From DAOVQB01 sp023128935 (lineage in GTDB: Bacteria; Eisenbacteria; RBG-16-71-46; CAIMUX01; WJJG01): a DNA stretch of 7,114 nt. The stretch covers positions 1 to 7,114 of the forward strand of contig DAOVQB010000223.1 in NCBI GenBank assembly GCA_030628905.1, read 5' to 3'. Position numbers and translations under genes: made by a program. This document shows positions 5,737-7,114 of the stretch, piece by piece (position 1 is the first letter of the stretch; every line of letters starts with the position of its first letter). Below the pieces are notes generated by a model. The model saw only the letters and a program-made list of their open reading frames with translations, searched no databases and was not told where the DNA came from.

Positions 5737-6768
5737 ATGCGTGGTACCCGTTTCCTTGCAGCTCTGTGGGTGGGAGCGCTTCTCGCAGGGCTCCTGGCAG
5801 GTGTGGCACCGGATGCCCAAGCGCTCAACATCGATGACATCATCCGGCTAAAGCTCGCCGGCGTGGGAGAAGAGACGATCCTCAGGGTAGTGGAGGACGA
5901 GGGGGCAGTATTTTACCTGAGTGTGGAGAACATCCTCGACCTGAAGGACGTCGGGTCGAGCGATGAGTTCATCCGGGCGCTCATGGATACGCGGAATGAG
6001 ACCGGAGATAGCCCGCAGAAGGAAACCAGCTACAACTACGAGAGCTACGAGTTCTTCGATGATGACGACTATGCCACCGTGTTCATCCATCACTATTATG
6101 ATCCGTTCGCCTATCACTGGTATGTGTATCCGAGGTTTTACGTCTACTACTCGCCTTTCTGGTGGACGAACTGTGGCTTCTACTTCGGCGGCCATTGGTG
6201 CTGGGACTGGTGGGATCCTTGGGGTCCACCCTCATACTATTGCTACGGGCATTACGGCTACGCGCACTACTGCGGCCCCAGCCAGACGGGGGTTTATACC
6301 TACAACCCCAAGCGACAGCTAGCTAGGGCCACAGCCCGTCGCTACAGCCGCGAACGCACAATTTACCGGCGCGCTGGCCTGGCCACTGCCCCCACCGCTC
6401 CCCAGGCCCGTGCCAGCAACCGCTCCCGGAACGCGCAACTGGCGCGCTCGGCGACGCGCGCTCACCACCCCAGCAAGTCCCAGAGAGCGGCCTATCGATC
6501 CCCAACTGCCCGGAGAGACACCCAAGGGGCTCACGAGCGCACTGTTAGCAGAAACCCCTCTTCCACGAAATCGTCACATCCCCAGGGGCGGAATCTGAGT
6601 CGCAATCGGCAGTCCAGGGCATCTTCACGCACGAGAACAGCAGCTCCAACATATCAGCGCGGAAGTAGCAGGCGGACTTCGCACCAGAAGGCAGCCAGGG
6701 GTTCCGCGAATGGGACCACTGCGCCCAGGTCTTCGGGCCGCAGTCAGGCCGCTCGCAACGTACGCTAG
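5737..6768 (+). CDS. Exported protein: helical-repeat head, Tyr/Trp/Cys-rich centre, Arg-rich disordered tail (343 aa)
   Basis: Function unknown. From ATG 5737, a clear Sec signal peptide (MRGTRF then a Leu/Ala core) ends at DAQA-L after residue 29. Residues 30-85 form two helical hairpins of the 'DIIxLxxAGVxEExIxxxI...LSxExIxxLKxxGV' type, seen at the start of various uncharacterised exported proteins. An acidic linker (about 86-112, with DDDD at 108-111) leads to a low-complexity centre at 116-189 holding 17 Tyr, 8 Trp and four Cys (146, 155, 169, 179). The last 152 residues (192-343) are Arg/Ser/Ala/Thr-rich: about 33 Arg and 4 Lys against 3 acidic residues, so strongly basic and probably disordered. 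Such a tail could bind polyanions such as cell-surface polymers, DNA or RNA; this is inference. GC-rich third positions run through the tail, so it is genuine coding. The ATG is chosen over GTG 5728 because AGGCGG lies 9 nt upstream and the signal peptide then starts cleanly. Confidence 0.82.
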   Translation: MRGTRFLAALWVGALLAGLLAGVAPDAQALNIDDIIRLKLAGVGEETILRVVEDEGAVFYLSVENILDLKDVGSSDEFIRALMDTRNETGDSPQKETSYNYESYEFFDDDDYATVFIHHYYDPFAYHWYVYPRFYVYYSPFWWTNCGFYFGGHWCWDWWDPWGPPSYYCYGHYGYAHYCGPSQTGVYTYNPKRQLARATARRYSRERTIYRRAGLATAPTAPQARASNRSRNAQLARSATRAHHPSKSQRAAYRSPTARRDTQGAHERTVSRNPSSTKSSHPQGRNLSRNRQSRASSRTRTAAPTYQRGSSRRTSHQKAARGSANGTTAPRSSGRSQAARNVR

Positions 6769-7114
6769 GGAACTTGGGGCATCGCTTGCGAAAGTAGGGC
6801 CTGGGATTCCAGGGATACTGCTTCCTGCAACCGCACCAGGGTCTGTCCAAGGCTCAAAGCCAGCTCACTCCGAACTTATGCCACTGCCATCAGTTGTATG
6901 TAGCGCTGGGTTCTGGAAACCCGGGCAGGCTGATCCTGTCAGCAGGGGACGAAAGCGCACTGCGGCAATGAATTACACGAGCGTAAAAGGCAGCAATTCT
7001 AATTTTGGCAGCTTCCGCCCGCCGCTGAGGACCTTGGGGCGAGGCCCGAGAGGTGAGGAGTCCGGCGCGGGGGAAGTTTTCTGACTTTTTCTCTGGACTC
7101 ATTCTCCCATCTGC
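6769..7114. other. Right-end non-coding stretch with small hairpins
   Basis: I see no convincing gene in these 346 bases; short open frames on both strands lack ribosome binding sites and protein-like composition. Small perfect stems occur at 6801-6816 (CCTGG/CCAGG), 6908-6922 (GGGTT/AACCC) and 6929-6943 (GCTGA/TCAGC). A lower-GC patch spans about 6967-7010. It may be the leader or promoter region of a gene starting beyond the window. Confidence 0.4.
7020..7090 (+). terminator. Structured element followed by T-runs
   Basis: CGCC (7020-7023) pairs with GGCG (7064-7067), GGAC (7029-7032) with GTCC (7060-7063), and CTTGGG (7033-7038) with CCCGAG (7045-7050, one T-G wobble). T-runs follow at 7077-7080 and 7086-7090. 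The gap of 9 nt and more between stem and T-run is longer than in a standard intrinsic terminator. It could be an imperfect terminator or part of a leader RNA. Pairing was judged by eye. Confidence 0.25.

Noticed and set aside
6871..6960. Possible cobalamin riboswitch or SRP RNA (GCCACTG, CCTGTCAGCAGG and similar)
   Set aside because: Only short fragments resemble these RNAs; the conserved cores and their required spacing are absent.
6890..7102. 70-codon minus-strand frame at the right end
   Set aside because: It has no supported ribosome binding site, low-information Ser/Pro/Arg-rich content and no recognisable motif.

Overview
The window is a GC-rich (roughly 60%), densely coded stretch of bacterial chromosome. 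Shine-Dalgarno-led genes, several GTG starts, sigma70-like promoters and Sec-type signal peptides all fit a bacterium. There is no rRNA, tRNA or other sequence that fixes the taxon. The mix of a slipin/NfeD pair, a stand-alone eukaryote-like DUF89 phosphatase and a Tyr/Trp-rich exported protein would suit a little-studied or uncultured bacterial phylum, but that is a guess. I see no mobile element, CRISPR array, tRNA or phage gene.

Layout: (1) 2-703 (+), the C-terminal two thirds or so of an RlmD/TrmA-type RNA uracil-5-methyltransferase, cut by the window's left edge. (2) 764-1930 (-), a DUF89 (ARMT1-like) metal-dependent phosphatase of the subfamily found fused to plant and animal pantothenate kinases. 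(3) 1931-2049, a divergent intergenic region with two CACGTG palindromes. (4) 2050-2442 (+), a 130-residue protein I do not recognise. (5) 2443-2487, a convergent gap that, with the end of gene 4, can form strong hairpins. (6) 2488-4744 (-), a two-gene operon: a ClpP/SppA-class membrane serine protease of the long NfeD type, then a slipin (stomatin/SPFH) 31 bp downstream with a near-perfect Shine-Dalgarno. (7) 4745-5043, a divergent promoter region. (8) 5044-5478 (+), a small membrane-anchored or exported protein made of two copies of a 34-residue beta-blade-like repeat. (9) 5479-5736, an intergenic region with a hairpin, a good sigma70 promoter and a GC-rich structured leader. (10) 5737-6768 (+), an exported protein with a helical-repeat head, a Tyr/Trp/Cys-rich centre and a very Arg-rich tail. 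(11) 6769-7114, no convincing gene but several small hairpins and a structured element followed by T-runs.

Functionally, the NfeD protease and slipin form a known partnership: a membrane scaffold and its cognate protease in membrane quality control. The methyltransferase and the DUF89 phosphatase are housekeeping-type enzymes unrelated to it. The last two genes both encode envelope-exported proteins of unknown function. They lie in the same direction, but the second has its own promoter, so a shared job is only a possibility. The most unusual items are the bipartite Tyr/Trp-rich, Arg-rich exported protein, the two-blade mini-protein, and the stand-alone bacterial homologue of the PANK4-type phosphatase. 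I did not find a clearly new multi-gene system.
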